64,000 nucleotides of DNA. Origin: Portulaca oleracea (Eukaryota; Streptophyta; Magnoliopsida; Caryophyllales; Portulacaceae). Of this stretch, positions 1-13,387 are shown one piece after another. The notes under the pieces were generated by a model, which saw only the letters and a program-made list of their open reading frames with translations, was not told the DNA's origin and made no database searches. The position numbers were made by a program, and so were the translations under genes. How positions within the stretch are numbered: position 1 is the first letter of the stretch; each line of letters begins with the position of its first letter. The DNA lies in the NCBI GenBank assembly GCA_029582165.1, contig CM055883.1:21426001-21490000 (forward strand). Direction: 5' to 3'.

Positions 1-361
1 CTAGAATCTCCAACAGCTACTCCTCGTAGGTCGGGTCTTCTCTCAGCCTCAGAATCCTCGTAAGAGGCTTCTTCTTCTTCCAGGCTCTCGTCAGGGCTCT
101 ATTCCATACCCTCTCCGGGGTTTAGGTCCTTTAGAGGAGTTAGAGATGGTTACTCATAGCACAGACGATGGTATTTCATCCGAAAGATGTCAAAAACAAC
201 AACCATGCAATTGCAACACAAAAGAGAAGAAAGAAGGAGACACACATCCCATTCCCCCATCCTACACTCTTCCCTCCGAACGTAGCTTCCTAAGCTCTAA
301 CTAAAAACCTAATAGACACTTAGGAGTTACCAGGTCGTAACCCAGAGCTCTGATACTATTC
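1..361 (-). mobile_element. Internal domain of array unit 0, cut by the window edge
   Basis: The sequence matches the PBS-proximal half of the internal domains at 5951-6597 and later units. It ends with a degenerate primer binding site at 347-358 (minus strand TAGTATCAGAGC, one mismatch to the initiator-Met tRNA complement), three bases before the LTR end at 362. It shows that the tandem array continues to the left of the window. No conserved reading frame is visible. Confidence 0.8.
347..358 (-). other. Primer binding site, tRNA-iMet type, unit 0
   Basis: Minus-strand TAGTATCAGAGC differs at one base from TGGTATCAGAGC, the usual plant initiator-Met primer site. It lies three bases from the LTR terminus TGTAACGCCC (plus-strand reading), as in the other units. 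Confidence 0.75.
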
Positions 362-1038
362 TGTAACGCCCTGGAAATTCACTTCTAAACTTAACTGTCA
401 AAGTCAAACGTTGACTAACATTAACAGCGAAAGACTCATTTTTTTCCCCTTTTTAATTAGGCGTTACTGTCGTATCCTTGAAGTAATACAAGGTAAGAAA
501 GGAAAACTAACAACTAATCATTAATTACTTCCATTTAATAAACAAAAGAACTTTCAAATTCTAGAACAACACACATTAAACATTAACTAACTTCAAAATT
601 AAAACATAAGCTAAACTTTATTTATAAAGCTTCTAACTCCAATCTATCGTCCTCACTTCTAATTCCCATTCCCATCACAAAACTCTTCACCTAAAAACAA
701 AACATTTAAAACATAAGGAGGACTCAATAATGTCTACCCCTAACCATCAAAACAGTTTGAAAAAAATTTCAATTCATTTTTGGGGGAGAAGTGAACAAGT
801 CAAATCTTTTCACAAACTATTTTCTTTCCCAACCAACAATAACCATCTTTCTGCATAATTATTAAGCGGGCGGACATTGCTAATTTTACCCTCGAAGTCC
901 AAGACTTCACAATAGTCATATCTAAATCTCATTAACAATCTCAATCAATCACAATACCAATCATAGGGATGACCATCCATTTCACACAGGTGCATATAAC
1001 TAACCCCGGGGAAGTAGCACTTATTAGGCATCCATGAT

Positions 1039-1175
1039 CTCTTGACAACCTCCCTACGGGAAAAGATCCTGGTCTATAGGACATTGCCCGAACACACAAC
1101 CATATCAAGGGATCCCCTTATCTCTTGACAACCTCCCTGCAGGAACAGATCCTAGTCTATGGGACATTGCCCGAA
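1039..1175. repeat. About 83-bp direct duplication inside the LTR
   Basis: The motif CTCTTGACAACCTCCCT recurs at 1039 and 1122, each followed by a similar ACATTGCCCGAAC block. The same two-copy structure is present in every LTR of the array (for example near 7280 and 7360). In the solo LTR the matching interval holds a different, shorter-period minisatellite (54660-54808). Confidence 0.75.
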
Positions 1176-3597
1176 CCCGCATTTACGTCTCATTTTAATT
1201 ATTTATTAGGTTTAACATCATAACATTCCAACTCAATCAGTCCAATCCCAATTTTCAAAACCATTTCCAAACAACACATAAACGACTGTCCACATTTTAT
1301 CAACTCAAAAGGACATAAACCACATCCAAAATAGACAGCCAATTTTCCCCATAAAATCCCTTCGGGATGCAAATCGCAAAACAACTTAAAATCAATCAAA
1401 CAATTAAAGTGCACCCCAGCGGGATTTGGGACATAGACATTACCTGACAATCTTCTCTTCGCTTCATAAATACACTTGAGCTCACTAGATCAGACGATTT
1501 AGAATGCGCCTAAAATAACGAAATTTCTAAAATTAAAACGTGTGGTACCGAGTTAACGCAATATAATTTCTTCCTAACCTACCCCTAGGAACACTATAAG
1601 ATTTCCATCATTCATAAATTAAAATTTTAAACATATCTCACATCATCTAACTATCTCATGTCACAACACATCCATATGACAATTAATTGAATAATTTACA
1701 CATAACAATACATTTATTCAAAAGAATAAACTGGACAGAATTCAATACTCCAATAAAACGAACAATAACGTGACTTCCCGACATCCTATAGGTATGGTTT
1801 TTAAGTTTCTAGAAGCCTCGGGATGTCTATTAAAACTCTTATGTTGACCAAGAGACCTAAAACACCCCTTAAGATCCTCAAAAACAGCCGATTACACAAC
1901 TTGTCCAGTTCTGACCTAGGTACGCTTTTTGGGTCGTAACTCAGAATATATACCTCAAAGTCCTGATCCGAAAAATTTCGATGAAAGCTAACATCCTAAA
2001 GTATTTCCAGACCAATTGCTATGGCTAAATATTAACTACACAATAAACGGTGACCGATATACTGCAGCTCATAAAATCTGTCCAAACTGACCGGCTTTTT
2101 ATTTCGGGATTTTCTATCCTAGTTCTAACCATACTATCTCGGGACTCCAAATTGAGGTTCCAAATAGCCTACTAGGGTCCACTACTTCTTCTTTCACCCT
2201 TATAGCATCACTAAGGTCGACTTACACATATATACTAACATAAATAGCGACGATGATATAATAATTCTCAAACAAACACATAAACTAAAAATTTACCATA
2301 ATAATCGAAACAAAAGAAACGAAACATGGACTCCTAAACTTCAAAGCATATAAGATTTCAGTAAGATGCTATTTTACTAAAATATAAACAAATTGAACAT
2401 TTTTAATAATTAAGGAACTCGATAATAACGTAATATTATTAAAATCACGTGTCAATAATCTCAAAATATATAACATTTGAAACTTTACTATGCGTAATAC
2501 GTTAAGAAATTTATAAAACAATAAAAGTCGTTTTAAAAACACTCTTTAGGCAATTTATCACATATTTTTTCATATAAGATCGATACTAATTTAAAAATCT
2601 AATGACTCATATAATAAAACTAAAAGTAAACTATTTACTTAGGAATATGAAAATAAACGAGGTTAAAACAACGAACATACTTGGTAAATCAACTTACATG
2701 TAATATAATAAAAAAAAACATAATAACTGAATTTAAACAATTACACTAACTCTAATCAAACCCTAATTACAAATGACATGGAATCACAATATTCATCCCA
2801 TACAATTGCGAAAAGCACTAATTTAAACTATAATATTTATCCACTCAATATCCAAATTTATCTATACACTGCTATAAAAGAGCACAAGGATTCAATTATC
2901 CCAAAATTGAATTACCATTATACCCTCCATTATGTTAATCAGTTACTTAAATAACATTTAATTTCTTAAACAACCCTTATGATGTCATTATTGTTTTCAT
3001 TTTTTTCATTTATTTAATTTTTTCAGCCTTATATAATGACAAGAAAATTTAAAATTTAAAATTTAAAATAAAAATAATAATAATAATAATAATTGTCATT
3101 ATTATCATTATTATTACTATTATTTTATTATTACTATTCCTTTTTCATTGTTTACTATATTTTTTGTCAACTTTTCTAGAATGACCATAAGCCTTAAGAA
3201 TTATTGTCATTATTATCATTATTATTACTATTATTTTATTATGGAAGATTTATTATTTAGTTAGATATAAAGTTTTCATAATAATCTATTACTTCTAGAA
3301 GATAATGATATTGAATTATGTAGATTGCACAAAATATATATCGTGCTTAGAGACAATTATTTTCAAAGAAAATACGGAAAAAGGTCGCGATCATAACCTA
3401 TTTGGTTGACCCAAATTGAAATACACAACCCTTATTTACTTGAACCTGAAATACACATGACCTGTACTTAACCTTCTCGTTCGAATGGACAAGTCTATCT
3501 ACCATCCTATCAAATCGATCTTACCTTCTTGAAAGTCAATTAGCTTATTCCGCTATCAATTTTTCTCTAACCCTTATGATACCATACTTTGACGATC

Positions 3598-3655
<58 letters not shown>

Positions 3656-3704
3656 TACTACTAATACTATTATTATTATTATTATTATTACTATTATTAT
3701 TATC
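3598..3704. repeat. (ATT)n microsatellite inside the Helitron
   Basis: A long run of ATT with a few substitutions (ACT, ACTACT) in the Helitron interior. Confidence 0.95.
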
Positions 3705-4422
3705 AAACCATGTTTATAAGTCGCGTCTAACCTAAATATATTCTCTTAGCTCTTTTTTATTTATTTTATTTAAAGTGTCTTTTATATTTTCTTTATATTT
3801 ATTATTGTGGAGTAGTACGTTTACTACCTCATAAATTGTAAGATCATTTGTTAAACTTAATTGAGTCATATTCATTTATAGTAATTAAACTTAATTATAT
3901 TTTTAGATGAGTATATTTTCTTATTGTATAATCAAAATGTAGTAGAATTTTTAGTAGTCCTAATTATATTGTATTAATGTCTTTTATTCTCAACTACCTA
4001 TTAAGTAATATTATAGATAAGTTATGTGAATCATTTGAAAGTTTATCAGAATTAGTTATGTAATTGTAGTTTAACATAGAACTTTGAGGTGTGGTGAAAA
4101 AGATAGGAATGGAGGTATAATATAAACATGATTTAATTGAAAATAATGTATTGAGCTAACGCTTTTCATGATTTTATTGTATAATGAATTTTGTGATGAA
4201 GATAATAAATGACGATAAATGTCACAATATCTTTGAATGATAATATATTTGAAATTGCTAATATGAGCACATTATTATATGCTAGACAATGTGAATAATC
4301 AAGGTGAATTATATACGACGCTTACATGTAGATATTGTTAATATATCTATTCACAAGTCAATACTTGTGTTTATGATTTAATTTGATTACATTTGCTCTT
4401 TAGCAATACTTATATCTATACA

Positions 4423-4424
<2 letters not shown>

Positions 4425-4506
<82 letters not shown>
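4425..4506. repeat. (TA)n microsatellite inside the Helitron
   Basis: About 40 uninterrupted TA units. Confidence 0.95.
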
Positions 4507-4508
<2 letters not shown>

Positions 4509-4993
4509 CACTATAAACAAGTAATAACATTCAACAGTTTTCTAAGCTCATATTATATATAGGTTGGTGACAACATTTCCTATTCTCTCACATAATTCTT
4601 GAGAAACATCTAAAGCTAATAATTATGTTTCAGTTTAAACTTGTGTTTAGATGAAACATTATGTTAGAAAAAGTCCAAATAAAATATTTATTTTGTGTTA
4701 GTTCTCATAATGATGTTAATTTGGTTTACATATTCACTATACATTTTACATAAGCAAATAATTGACTAATAGAATCAAACTAAAATTAAATCAAAATTTT
4801 AGTTTATGTAAAATATCTATTTAACAGAAACTTTTACACTTTATATTTATAATTGTCGGGTCAATGCGTGCGAAGCACGTGTTGATCAAACTAGTACACA
4901 AGAAAAGTAAGTATAATAACATGAATAACAACAATCAGAAACATGTAATATGAATAATAGTAAAACAAAACAGATTTTAAGTGAAATAAACAT

Positions 4994-5500
4994 AGGGTTT
5001 TAGGGTTTCACCACGGAAGCTTTGGCAGCAGGAAGGTGGACGTCGGGCAGGGCTCTTGCGATGTCGAAAGCGGCGGTGGGTGTCTGGGCGGTCGACAGGC
5101 GGTGGACGATTATCGAGAGGCGGCGGTGGTGGCGGAACCGAGGCAAGTTATCGCACAGCAGCAGCGGGTTTGGTCTGGGCAGCGCTGGACGTCCTCCGGC
5201 GAGTGTGGCGGCAGTGCTCGGTGTTGTTTGGTGTCCGGGAGTCGACGAGGGTTGTCGGCGGTGGCTGGGCAGTGGCGATGGTGGCGCACGGCGACTCGAA
5301 CGACGGTGGAGAGAGAGAGGGACGAAGGAAAGAGAATAGAGAAAGAAAGTGAGCGTGTTGATCGTTGCGGTGGTCGGAGCGGCTGCTGGAGGCGGTTTCC
5401 GGCAAGGCGGAGGTGGCAGCAGTTACAGTCTGTGGTCGGTGGTGGCTGTGGGCAGTTACTCAGAGAAAACGAAAGGGAGAGGTTGGTGGGTTTTAGGATT
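4994..5500 (-). other. GC-rich cassette of LTR1 bracketed by telo-box-like motifs
   Basis: In an otherwise AT-rich LTR about 480 bp are strongly GC-rich. One edge has GGGTTTTAGGGTTT; the other has the mutated TTTTAGGATTTG. On the minus strand, the element's sense, this reads as AAACCCTAAAACC, a CT-rich leader, then GC-rich sequence. That arrangement resembles the 5' end of a plant housekeeping gene. Several open frames exist on both strands, but they follow from the lack of stops in GC-rich DNA and are not kept open between copies. Function unknown; it may be a captured gene fragment or a promoter/leader region. Confidence 0.6.
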
Positions 5501-5950
5501 TGATTTGTTTTTGGTTAATTAAAACATAATTAAGACAATTAATAACTTAATTTAGTAAACTTAAACTTGGGGAACAAGCCCCTAACCGATCACTTAGAAA
5601 AATAGGGAAAATTTTGGTTTTAAAAAAAATTCTAAAACAATAATAATAATAATAATAATAATAATAGCACTAATAATAATAATCATACTAAAAAACCCAT
5701 AATTCACTAAATAAAAACTAACACATAATCAACAATAATTAACATGTAATTTACCAATATACCCCTAGTCCCACGCATAACCATGCACGTAAATAACCAT
5801 GCACGTAGAAAAGACTATATTACCCTTAATAATCTCACGACGGTCTTACAAGATAAAGTATTAACAATTTAAACACAGAAACAATTAACGGACGTAAAAT
5901 AATACTAACGATGTAACAGTAAACACCTTCGAATTTTTCGGGGTTTTACA

Positions 5951-6597
5951 TCATTACCCCCTTAAAAGAAGTTTCGTCCTCGAAACTTAAACTCAACGCC
6001 ATCGATCTTCCTACAGAATTAACGGTGGCCGTAACCAAAATTCAGGGTTTTACATCATTACCCTCTTCAAAAGAGTTTTGTCCTCGAAACTCAACATATT
6101 TTATGCTTGGATTGGTGCGGTTACCTTGATCTCATATCTTCCTCGGCCTTCGAATGGCTTGTGTTGTGGCATGGTCCTTCCATTGCACTTTTAAATAGAG
6201 GGAAAAACTTTGTTCCAAGATGCTTCTCTCTTTAATCTATAATCTCCAACAGCTACTCCTCGTAGGTCGGGTCTTCTCTCAGCCTCTGAATCCTCTGAAG
6301 AGGCTTCATCTTCTTCCAAGCCCTCCTCAGGGCTCTATTTCATACCCTCCTTGGGGTTTAGGTCCTTTAGAGGAGTTAGAGATGGTTACTCATAGCACAG
6401 ACGATGGTATTCCATCCGAATGATGTCAAAAACAACAACCATGCAATTGCAATACAAAAGAGAACAAAGAAGGAGAGACACATCCCATTCCCCCATCCTA
6501 CACGCATCCCTCCGAACGTAGCTTCCTAAGCTCTAACTAAAAACCTAATAGACACTTAGGAGATACCAGGTCGTAACCCAGAGCTCTGATACCATTC
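5951..6597 (-). mobile_element. Internal domain of array unit 1 with duplicated PPT and pol tail
   Basis: On the minus strand it starts with PBS TGGTATCAGAGC (6583-6594). It ends with a frame reading SFEDETSFKGVMM and stop, which runs through the purine-rich AAGGGGG into the LTR; this is the usual end of a gypsy pol. A second, related end (LSFEDKTLLKRVMM-like, PPT GAAGAGGG, then TGTAAAACCC) lies 104 bp further in and terminates at 6054. Only about 540-650 bp separate the LTRs, so no gag or pol can be encoded. A frame of about 60 codons leading into the pol tail is open in one unit (27600-27785). Confidence 0.85.
6583..6594 (-). other. Primer binding site, tRNA-iMet type, unit 1
   Basis: Perfect TGGTATCAGAGC on the minus strand, three bases from the LTR end. 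Confidence 0.88.
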
Positions 6598-9500
6598 TGT
6601 AACGCCCTAGAAAATTCACTTCTAAACTTAACGATCAAAGTCAAACGTTGACTAACATTAACAGCGGAAGACTCATTTTTTTTCTTCTTTTTAACTGGGC
6701 TTTACTACCGTATCCCAGAAGGAATATAAGGCAAGAAAGGAAAACTAATAACTAATCATTAATTACTTCGATTTAATAAACAAAAGAACTTTCAAATTCT
6801 AGAACAACACACATTAAACATTAACTAACTTCAAAATTAAAACGTAAGTTAAACTTTATTCATAGAGCTTCTAACTCCAATCTATCGTCCTCACTTCTAG
6901 TTCCCGTTCCCATCACAAAACTCTTCACCTGAAAACAAAACATTTCAAACATGAGGAGGATTCAATAATGTCTACCCCTAACCGTCAAAACAATTTGAAA
7001 ACAATTTCAATTCATTTTTGGGGGAGAAGTGAACAAGTCAAATCTTTTCACAAACTATTTTCTTTCCCAACCAACCATAACCATCTTTCTGTAAAATTAT
7101 TAAGCGGGCAGACCTTGCTTATTTGGCCCTCGAAGTCCAAGACTTCACAATAATCATATCTCAATCTCACTAACAATCTCAATCAATCACAATATCAATC
7201 ATACAGATGACCATCCATTTCACACACGTGCATATAACCAACCCCGGGGAAGTAGCACTTATCAGGCATCCCTGATCTCTTGACAACCACCCTATAGGAA
7301 CAGACCTGGTCTATGGCACATTGCCCGAACACACAACCATATCAAGGCATCCCCTTGATCTCTTGACAACCTCCCTCCAGGAACAGATCCTGGTTTATGG
7401 GACATTGCCCGAACCCGCATTTACGTCTCATTTGAATTATTAATCAGGTTTAACATCATAATATTCCAACTCAATCAGTCCAATCCCAATTTCCAAATCC
7501 ATTTTCAAATAACACATAAACGACTGTTCACATTTTACGAACTCAAAAGAACATAAACCACATCCAAAATAGACAGCCAATTTTCACCATAAAATCCCTT
7601 CGGGATGCAAATCGCAAAACAACTTAAAATCAATCAACAATTAAAGTGCACCTCAGCGGGATTTGGGACATAGACATTACCTGACCATCTTCTCTTCTCT
7701 TCATAAATACACTTGAGCTCACTAGATCAGACGGTTTTGAACGCGCCTAAAATAACGAAATTTCTAAAATTAAAACGTGTGGTACGAGTTAACGCAATCT
7801 GATTTCTTCCTAACTCACCCCTAGGAACACTATAAGATTCCCATCATTCATAAATTAACATTTTAAACATATCTCACATCATCTAACTATCACATGTCAC
7901 AACACATCCATATGACAATTAATTGATTAATTTACACATAACAATACATTTATTAAAAAGAATAAACTGGACAGAATTCAATACTCCAATAAAAGAACCA
8001 TAACTTGACTTCCCGACATCCTATGGGTATGGTTTTTGACTTTCGTGAAACCTCGGGATGTCTATTAAAACTCTTATGTTGACCTCGAGACCTAAAACAC
8101 CCCTTAAGATCCTCAAAAACAGCCAATTACACAATCTGTCCAGTTCTGACCTAGGTGCGCTATTTGGGTCGTAACTCAGAGTAACACGTCAAAATCCTGA
8201 TCTGCAAAATTCCTATGAAATCTAGCATCCGAAGGTATTTCCAGACCAATTGGTAGGGTTAAATATTTCCTACACAATAAATGGTGACCGATATACTACG
8301 GCTCATAAAATTTGTCCAAACTGACCTGGTTTTTATTTCGGGATTTTCGATCCTAGTTCTAACCATATTATCTCGGGACTCCAAATTGAGGTTCTAAATG
8401 GCCTACTAGGGTCCACTACTTCTTCTTTCACCCCCATAGCATCACTAAGGTCGGCTTACACGTATATACTAACATAAATTGCGACGGTGACATAATAATT
8501 CTCAAACAAACACATAAACTTAAAATTTACCCTAATAATCGAAATAAAAGAAATGAAACATGGTCTCCTAAACTTCAAAACACATAAGAATTCATTAAGA
8601 TGCCATTTTACTAAAATATAAACAAATTGAACATTTTTAACAACTAAGGAACTCGATAATAACATAATATTAATATAACAACGTGTCAATAATCTCAAAA
8701 TATATAACATTTGACACTTTACTACGCCTAATACGTTATAATAATTATAAAACAATAAAAGGAGTTTTAAAAACACTCTTTAGGTAATTTATCACATAGT
8801 TTTTCATATAAGATCGATACTAATTTAAAAATCAAATGACGCATATAATAAAACTAAAATTAAACGATTTACTTAGGAATATGAAAATAAACGAGGTTAA
8901 AACAACGAACATACTTAGTAAATCAACTTAAATGAAATATAATAAAAAAAAAGAACATAATAACTTAATTTAAACAATTACACTAACTCTAATCAAACCC
9001 TAATCACAAATGACATGGAATCAAAATATTCATCCTATACAATAGCCAATAGCACTAATTTAAACTATAGTATTTATCCACTCAATATCCAAATTTATAC
9101 ACAAGAAAAGTATGTATAATAACATGAGTAACAACAATTAGAAACATGTAATACGAATAATAGTAAAAGAAAACAAATTTTAAGTGAAATTAAACGTAGG
9201 GTTTTAGGGTTTACAGACGGAAGCTTTGGCGGCAGGAAGGTGGACGTCGGGCAGGCCTCCGGCGACGTCGTAGGCGGCGATGGGTGTCTAGGCGGTCGAC
9301 AGAGGGTGGACGGTCTTCGAGAGGCGGCGGTGGTGGCGGAACCGAGGCTAGTTATCGCACAGCAGCAGCGGGTTTCATCTGGGCAGCGCTGGACGTCCTT
9401 CGGCGAGTGTGGCGGCAGCGCTCAGTGTCGTCTGGTGTCCGGGAGTCGACGAGGGTTGCCGGAAGTGGCTGGGCAGCGGCGATAATGGCGCACGGCGAGG

Positions 9501-10157
9501 CAGACGACAGTGGGAGAGAGAGAGGGACGAAGGAAAGAGAGTAGAGAAAGAAAGTGAGCGCGTTGATCGTTGCGGTGGTCGGAGCGGCTGCTGGAGGCGG
9601 TTTCCGGCGAGGCGGAGGTGGCGGATGTTACAGTCGGAGGTCGGTGGTGGCTGTGGGCAGTTACTCAGAGAAAACGAGAGGGAGAGGTTGGGGGGTTTTA
9701 GGGTTTGACTTGTTTTTGGCTAATTAAAACATAATTAAGGCAATTAATAACTTAATTTAGTAACCTTAAACTTGGGGAACAAGCCCCTAACCGGTCACTG
9801 AGAAAAATAGGGAAAATTTTGGTTTTAAAAAAATTCTAAAACAATAATAATAATAACAATAATAATAACAATAATAATAACAATAATAGTACTAATAATA
9901 ATATAATACTAAAAAATCCCATAATTAACTAAATAAAAACTAGCACATAATCAACAATAATTAACATGTAATTTTACAAAAATACCCCTAGTCCCATGCA
10001 TAACCATGCACTCAGAAAAGACTATATTACCCTTAATAATCTCACGACGGTCCTACGAGCTCAAGTATCAACAATTTAAACACAGAAACAATTAACGGAC
10101 GTAAAATAATAGTAACGACGTAACGGTGAACACCTTCGAATTTTTTGGGGTTTTACA
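6598..10157 (-). mobile_element. LTR2 of the tandem retroelement (3560 bp, uninterrupted)
   Basis: The best reference copy: plus strand TGTAACGCCC at the left and GGGGTTTTACA at the right, with no later insertion. Landmarks in minus-strand order are a start-proximal AAT microsatellite (9843-9895), the GC-rich cassette (9198-9708), an AT-rich middle, an about 83-bp duplication (near 7280 and 7360) and the PBS-proximal end. The empty Helitron target (AATTTATACACAAG) is intact near 9095. Confidence 0.9.
9198..9708 (-). other. GC-rich cassette of LTR2
   Basis: Bounded by GGGTTTTAGGGTTT on both sides in direct orientation. Sequence is collinear with the LTR1 cassette but with substitutions and a small extra segment around 9500. 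Frames differ in length from copy to copy, which argues against a selected protein. Confidence 0.6.
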
Positions 10158-10804
10158 TCATTACCCCCTTAAAAGAAGTTTCGTCCTCGAAACTTAAACT
10201 CAACGCCAACGATCTTCCTACAAAAGTAGAGGTGGTCGTAACCAAAATTCAGGGTTTTACATCATTACCCTTTTCAAAAGAGTTTTGTCCTCGAAACTCA
10301 ACATATTTTATGCTTGGATTGGTGCGGTTACCTTGATCTCATATCTTCCTCGGCCTTCGAATGGCTTGTGTTGTGGCATGGTTCTTCCACTGCACTTTTG
10401 ACTAGAGGGAAAAACTTTGTTCCAAGATGCTTCTCTCTTCAATCTAGAAACTCCAACAGCTACTCCTCGTAGGTCGGGTCTTCTCTCAGCCTCTGAATAC
10501 TCTTAAGAGGCTTCTTCTTCTTCCAAGCCCTCCTCAGCGCTCTATTTCATACCCTCCTTGGGGTTTAGGTCCTTTAGAGGAGTTAGAGATGGTTACTCAT
10601 AGCACGGACGATGGTATTCCATCCGAAAGATGTCAAAAACAACAACCATGCAATTGCAATACAAAAGAGAACAAAGAAGGAGAGACACATCCCATTCCCC
10701 CATCCTACACACATCCCTCCGAACGTAGCTTCCTAAGCTCTAACTAAAAATCTAATAGACACTTAGGAGATACCAGGTCGTAACCCACAACTCTGATACC
10801 ATTC
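10158..10804 (-). mobile_element. Internal domain of array unit 2
   Basis: Same layout as unit 1: pol-tail/PPT, a 104-bp spacer, a second pol-tail/PPT, unique internal sequence and PBS. The PBS (10790-10801) has its last base changed (TGGTATCAGAGT). This change is shared with unit 3 and marks the two as sister copies. Confidence 0.85.
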
Positions 10805-13387
10805 TGTAACGTCCTAGAAATTCACTTCTAAACTTAACGGTCATAGTCAAACATTGACTAATATTAACAGCGGAAGACTCTTTTTTTTTTCTTTTTAACT
10901 GGGCTTTACTACCGTATCCCCAAAGGAATACAAGGCAAGAAAGGGAAACTAACAACTAATCATTAATTACTTCCATTTAATAAACAAAAGAACTTTCAAA
11001 TTCTAGAACAACACCCATTAAACATTAACTAACTTCAAAATTAAAACGTAAGCTAAACTTTATTCATAGAGCTTCTAACTCCAATCTATCGTCCTCACTT
11101 CTAGTTCCCGTTCCCATCACAAAACTCTTCACCTGAAAACAAAACATTTTCAAACATGAGGAGGACTCAATAATGTCTACCGCTAACCGTCAAAACAATT
11201 TGAAAACAATTTCAATTCATTTTTGGGGGAAAAGTAAACAAGTCAAATCTTTTCACAAACTATTTTCTTTCCCAACCAACCATAACCATCTATCTGCAGA
11301 ATTATTAAGCGGGCGGAACTTGCTTATTTGGTCCTCGAAGTCCAAGACTTCACAATAATCATATCTCAATCTCCCTAACAATCTCAATCAATCAATATAT
11401 CAATCATACGGATGACCATCCATTTCAACACGTGCATATAACCAACCCCGGGGAAGTAGCACTTATCAGGCATCCCTGATCTCTTGACAACCTCCCTACA
11501 AGAACAGATCCTGGTCTATGGGACATTGCCCGAACACACAACCATATCAAGGCATCCCCTTGATCTCTTGACAACCTCCCTCCAGGAACAGATCCTGGTT
11601 TATGGGACATTGCCCGAACCCGCATTTACGTCTCATTTGAATTATTAATCAGGTTTAACATCATAACATTCCAACTCAATCAGTCCAATCCCAATTTCCA
11701 AATCCATTTCCAAATAACACATAAACGACTGTTCACATTTTACGAACTCAAAAGAACATAAACCACATCCAAAATAGACAGCCAATTTTCACCATAAAAT
11801 CCCTTCGGGATGCAAATCGCAAAACAACTTAAAATCAATCAAACAATTAAAGTGCACCCCAGCGGGATTTCGGACATAGACATTACCTGACAATCTTCTC
11901 TGCGCTTCATTAATACACTTGAGTTCAATAGATCAGACGGTTTAGAACGCGCCTAAAATAACGAAATTTCTAAAATTAAAACGTGTGGTACGAGTTAACG
12001 CAATCTGATTTCTTCCTAACCCAACCCTAGGAACACTATAAGATTCCCATCATTCATAAATTAACATTTTAAACATATATCACATCATCTAACTATCACA
12101 TGTCACAACACATCCATATGACAATTTATTGAATAATTTACACATAACAATACATTTATTCAAAAGAATAAACTGGACACAATTACATACTCCAATAAAA
12201 CGAACCATAACTTGACTTCCCGACATCCTATGGGTATGGATTTTGACTTTCTGGAAACCTCGGGATGTCTACTAAAACTCTTATGTTGATCTCGAGACCT
12301 AAAACACCCCTGAAGATCCTCAAAAACAGCCAATTACACAATCTGTCCAGTTCTCACCTAGGTGCGCTATTTCCAGACCTCAAAATCCCGATCCGCAAAA
12401 TTCCTATGAAATCTAACATCCGAAGTTATTTCCAGACCAATTATTAGGGCTAAATATTAACTACACAATAAATGATGACCGATATACTACGGCTTATAAA
12501 ATCTGTCCAAACTGACCGGGTTTTTATTTCGGGATTTTCGATCCTAGTTTTAACAATACTATCTCGGGACTCCAAATTGAGGTTCTAAATAGCCTACTAG
12601 GGTCCACTACTTCTTCTTTCACCCCCATAGCATCACTAAGGTCGGCTTACACGTATATACTAACATAAATTGCGACGGTGACATAATAATTCTCAAACAA
12701 ACACATAAACTTAAAATTTACCCTAATAATCGAAGCAAAAGAATTGAAACATGAACTCCTAAACTTCAAAACACATAAGAATTCAGTAAGATGCCATTTT
12801 ACTAAAATATAAACATATTGGACATTTTTAATAAGTAAGGAACTCGATAATAATGTAATATTAATATAACCACGTGTCAATAATCTCAAAATATATAACA
12901 TTTGAAAGTTTACTACGCCTAATACGTTATAAAATTTATAAAACAATAAAAGGAGTTTTAAAAACACTCTTTAGGTAATTTATAACATAGTTTTTCATAT
13001 AAGATCGATACTAATTTAAAAATCTAATGACGCATATAATAAAACTAAAATTAAACGATTTACTTAGGAATATGAAAATAAACGAGGTTAAAACAACGAA
13101 CATTCTTAGTAAATCAACTTAAATGTAATATAATAAAAAAAAGAACATAATAACTCAATTTAAACAATTACACTAACTCTAATCAAACCCTAATCACAAA
13201 TGACATGGAATCAAATTATTCATCCTATACAATAGCCAATAGCACTAATTTAAACTATAGTATTTATCCACTCAATATCCAAATTTATACACAAGAAAAG
13301 TATGTATAATAACATGAATAACAACAATTAGAAACATGTAATACAAATAATAATAAAAGAAAACATATTTTAAGTGAAATTAAACGT

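Larger units (their letters stand above)
2861..4894 (+). mobile_element. Non-autonomous Helitron inserted in LTR1
   Basis: The insert begins with TC (TCTATACACTGC) and ends with CTAG. A short hairpin (CGTGCGAAGCACG) lies about a dozen bases before the end. Comparison with LTR2-LTR7, which have the uninterrupted sequence AATTTA-TACACAAG, shows insertion exactly between A and T with no target duplication. All four points are Helitron hallmarks. No RepHel reading frame is present. The interior is AT-rich with ATT and TA microsatellites, so mobilisation must have been in trans. Confidence 0.9.
362..5950 (-). mobile_element. LTR1 of the tandem retroelement, interrupted by a Helitron
   Basis: The plus strand runs from TGTAACGCCC to GGGGTTTTACA, so the minus-strand LTR has TG...CA ends with a TGTAA/TTACA inverted terminus. 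The same ends occur in the solo LTR at 52388-55315, where a target duplication confirms them. This copy is 5.6 kb because a 2034-bp Helitron (2861-4894) sits in it. Without the Helitron it is about 3.55 kb. The GC-rich cassette (4994-5500) and an AAT microsatellite (5640-5666) lie towards its transcriptional start. Confidence 0.88.

Noticed and set aside
1039..1175. Regularly spaced repeats that might suggest a CRISPR array
   Set aside because: Only two copies, unit lengths and spacers do not fit, and the context is a plant retroelement LTR.
4994..5008. Interstitial telomere repeat
   Set aside because: Only one or two imperfect TTTAGGG-like units are present at each cassette border; telo-box-like is a better description.
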